A stretch of 64,000 nucleotides of DNA from NCBI GenBank assembly GCA_016787805.1, contig JAEUTY010000040.1, forward strand, positions 1-64,000, given 5' to 3'. A program made the position numbers and the translations under genes. Of this stretch, positions 62,297 through 64,000 are shown in pieces (position 1 is the stretch's first letter; the number at the start of each line of letters is the position of its first letter). The stretch is from Flavobacterium sp. Its GTDB lineage: Bacteria > Bacteroidota > Bacteroidia > Flavobacteriales > Flavobacteriaceae. A model generated the notes under the pieces. That model was not told the DNA's origin. It searched no databases and saw only the letters and a list, made by a program, of their open reading frames with translations.

Positions 62297-63490
62297 ATGT
62301 CGTTAACACCATTCACAAAGCAACAACTACTACCACAAGAAGAGAAACTTGAAATTTCTCGTCATAAAAGCGAGTTATTCATTGGAATTCCGAAAGAAAC
62401 TAGTTATCAAGAACGACGTATTTGCTTAACTCCAGATGCGGTTAACTCTCTTACTTCGCATGGTCATCGTGTATTGTTAGAAGCTGGAGCTGGATTGAGT
62501 TCAAGTTATTCTGACAAAGAGTATAGCGATGCTGGTGCAGAAATCACCAACGACACCAAAAAAGTATTTAGTTGCCCAATGTTGCTTAAAGTAGAACCTC
62601 CTACATTAAAAGAAATTGAAATGATTCAACCGAATTCGATACTGATTTCGGCCATTCAATTGAAAACCCAAAAGAAAGATTATTTTGAAGCTTTAATCAA
62701 AAAGAAGATTACTGCTTTGGCTTTCGAATACATTAAAGATGAAGACGGATCGTATCCTGCAGTAAAATCGTTGAGCGAAATTGCAGGAACAGCATCTATA
62801 TTAGTGGCAGCCGAATTAATGATCAACAACCAATTTGGAAAAGGTTTATTATTTGGAAACATAACTGGAGTTCCTCCAACAGAAGTGGTAATAATTGGTG
62901 CTGGAACAGTAGGTGAATTTGCCGCCAAAACAGCTGTAGGATTAGGCGCAAGCGTAAAAGTATTCGACAACTCGATTACTAAATTACGTCGTTTACAAAA
63001 CAATTTAAACCAACGTGTTTTTACTTCAACCATACAGCCTAAAGCGCTACTAAAAGCATTACGTCGTTGTGATGTTGCTATTGGTGCAATGCGTGGAAAA
63101 GATCGTTGTCCAGTAGTCGTTACTGAAACCATGGTCGAGCACATGAAAAAAGGCGCTGTGATTGTTGACGTAAGTATTGATACTGGTGGATGTTTTGAGA
63201 CTTCAGAAATCACTACACACGAAAAACCAACCTTCATTAAAAACGATGTCATTCATTATTGTGTACCTAATATTCCCTCACGTTATTCCAAAACGGCTTC
63301 TCTTTCGATTAGTAATATCATCACTCCTTCGCTAATCCATATTGCGGAAGATGGCGGAATTGAAAGTGCTCTCCGACTCAACAAAGGATTGAAAAACGGC
63401 GTTTATGTCTACCATGGAATCTTAACCAACAAAGCCATTGGCGATTGGTTTAATTTACCAGACAGTGACATTAATTTGATTGTTTTTTAA
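62297..63490 (+). CDS. ald: Alanine dehydrogenase
   Basis: NAD-dependent oxidative deaminase of L-alanine, 397 residues from the ATG at 62297; an upstream TTG (62273) would add 8 unlikely residues. Visible: the N-terminal extension 'KQQLLPQEEKLEISRHKSEL', 'IGIPKETSYQERRICLTPDA' (substrate-binding Arg region), 'GHRVLLEAGAGLSSSYSDKE', the Rossmann motif 'VVIIGAGTVGEFAAKTAVGL' and 'VDVSIDTGGCFETSE'. It is slightly longer at the N-terminus than Bacillus Ald, which is usual in Bacteroidota. Confidence 0.92.
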   Translation: MSLTPFTKQQLLPQEEKLEISRHKSELFIGIPKETSYQERRICLTPDAVNSLTSHGHRVLLEAGAGLSSSYSDKEYSDAGAEITNDTKKVFSCPMLLKVEPPTLKEIEMIQPNSILISAIQLKTQKKDYFEALIKKKITALAFEYIKDEDGSYPAVKSLSEIAGTASILVAAELMINNQFGKGLLFGNITGVPPTEVVIIGAGTVGEFAAKTAVGLGASVKVFDNSITKLRRLQNNLNQRVFTSTIQPKALLKALRRCDVAIGAMRGKDRCPVVVTETMVEHMKKGAVIVDVSIDTGGCFETSEITTHEKPTFIKNDVIHYCVPNIPSRYSKTASLSISNIITPSLIHIAEDGGIESALRLNKGLKNGVYVYHGILTNKAIGDWFNLPDSDINLIVF

Positions 63491-63523
63491 TTTTATATTC
63501 TCTGATTTTACCTTAGTTTTGCA

Positions 63524-63531
63524 AAAAATTT
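63524..63531 (+). promoter_or_regulatory. Candidate -7 box for the DUF4258 gene
   Basis: TAGTTTTG, matching TAnnTTTG, only 5 bp before the ATG at 63537, which would imply a leaderless or near-leaderless transcript. No -33 TTG at the usual distance. Confidence 0.35.
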
Positions 63532-63536
63532 AGAAG

Positions 63537-63911
63537 ATGAAATTCTATCAGCGTTTGGCTTACTATTTAGTCGGTTTTGTAATGGGTTTATTTGTGGTTG
63601 CTTTGGTTTGGTCTGGAAAAGACACACGATGCAATTATTTTCCAAATTCTCGTGTATTGAGCAACTTAAGAAACAAACCTTTTCACTACAGTTTAGAAGC
63701 TTCAGAACGTTTGAAAGAAGATTGGATTGATACGTTAGACATCAAAAACACTTTGACGTATGGCGATGTTGATTTTGATAGAAGTAATATAAAAAAAGAC
63801 GGCGGAAAACTTTACGTCATTGAAGGAAAAACTACGACTGGCGAGCCTATCGAACTGCGCGTTATAAACTACGACACCAAAGCAGTGCTCGATAACATCA
63901 TAAAAAAATAG
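63537..63911 (+). CDS. DUF4258 membrane protein
   Basis: Protein of 124 residues with one N-terminal membrane helix ('LVGFVMGLFVVALVWSG') and a periplasmic DUF4258 domain ('CNYFPNSRVLSNLRNKPFHY', 'TLTYGDVDFDRSNI', 'KLYVIEGKTTTGEPIELRVI'). Function unknown; the beta-rich fold resembles RNase-toxin-like BECR domains only loosely, and no catalytic residues can be named. It follows ald by 46 bp and is followed by a bidirectional terminator. Confidence 0.8.
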   Translation: MKFYQRLAYYLVGFVMGLFVVALVWSGKDTRCNYFPNSRVLSNLRNKPFHYSLEASERLKEDWIDTLDIKNTLTYGDVDFDRSNIKKDGGKLYVIEGKTTTGEPIELRVINYDTKAVLDNIIKK

Positions 63912-63914
63912 CAT

Positions 63915-63943
63915 AAAAAACTCCGATTGACTCGGAGTTTTTT
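63915..63943. terminator. Bidirectional terminator at the right edge
   Basis: Stem AAAAAACTCCGA / TCGGAGTTTTTT (12 bp, 5-nt loop); A- and T-runs serve both strands. Confidence 0.92.
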
Positions 63944-63945
63944 AT

Positions 63946-64000
63946 TTACTTTATTTTTCTACGTTCGCGTTCGGTTTTCAATAAATTCAATTCTCTACTC
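63946..64000 (-). CDS. 3' end of a minus-strand gene cut by the window edge
   Basis: Open frame of 17 codons with no stop, ending in TAA, reading SRELNLLKTERERRKIK at its C-terminus. The highly charged tail is coding-like, and the bidirectional terminator next to it fits a convergent gene. Too short to identify. Confidence 0.4.
   Translation of the reverse strand, partial: SRELNLLKTERERRKIK

Overview
The window is chromosomal DNA from a member of the Flavobacteriia, most probably Flavobacterium or a close relative. The evidence is the low GC content, the promoter elements of the Bacteroidota type (TTG, then TAnnTTTG), the three proteins with type IX secretion (T9SS) C-terminal sorting domains, the T9SS regulator PorX, the fused lpxC/fabZ gene, bacillithiol synthesis by BshA, and the many non-ATG or weakly Shine-Dalgarno starts. 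Most of the window is conserved housekeeping sequence. The accessory features are concentrated in the first 14 kb and in the spacers.

Region 1 (1-7.1 kb): a short, probably truncated PD40-type lipoprotein, a small membrane protein and a secreted beta-helix protein are followed by a composite repeat spacer. Then on the minus strand come a DUF2200/DUF1801 pair, a VWA membrane protein, a four-helix-bundle (S23/IVP-type) gene lying between two inverted heptamer arrays, and fabG. Region 2 (7.2-14 kb): a plus-strand cluster encodes an ECF sigma factor, a small membrane protein in the anti-sigma position, a Spy/CpxP-like periplasmic sensor, an MbnP-family protein, a di-heme MbnH/cytochrome c peroxidase, and then a CotH-kinase protein and a YHYH protein, both T9SS cargo. 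I read this as a probable metal-responsive (possibly copper) locus; it is the best candidate here for an uncharacterised system.

Region 3 (14-24 kb, minus): a PrcB-like lipoprotein, bshA, a GH3/serine-hydrolase fusion, a family mis-named ABC transporter ATPase, two Fe-S oxidoreductase subunits, a HAD-like protein, an MCE/MlaD protein and an N-acetylmuramoyl-alanine amidase. Diverging from these is a large LptD-like outer-membrane protein followed by RidA. Region 4 (27-33 kb): a CxxC/carboxypeptidase-regulatory membrane protein translationally coupled to a transglutaminase, then methylglyoxal synthase, a BadF-type sugar kinase, GAPDH and phosphofructokinase. Region 5 (33-44.4 kb): TamB, with RsmE, a thioredoxin-like protein and a DUF4159 protein diverging from it, then a pappalysin-type metalloprotease, an AI-2E permease and a THUMP-like methyltransferase.

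Region 6 (44.5-50.5 kb): a tRNA-Ser/Pro/Arg cluster with a clear promoter and terminator, a VanX-type dipeptidase, thiolase, an NlpC/P60 hydrolase, and a T9SS leucine-rich-repeat protein. Region 7 (50.5-58 kb, minus): the lipid A operon HD-hydrolase, lpxD, lpxC/fabZ, lpxA, efp, a second lpxD-like gene, an NTF2-like protein and sucD. Region 8 (58-64 kb): an M13 peptidase, then porX, alanine dehydrogenase and a DUF4258 protein.

Two repeat phenomena run across the window. Many spacers carry arrays of roughly 7-nt units, often as inverted pairs, comparable in organisation to the STRR heptamers of cyanobacteria. Two spacers (30.6 kb and 60.4 kb) carry related 110-145 nt elements in opposite orientations with matching ends and, in the first copy, an obvious internal hairpin.
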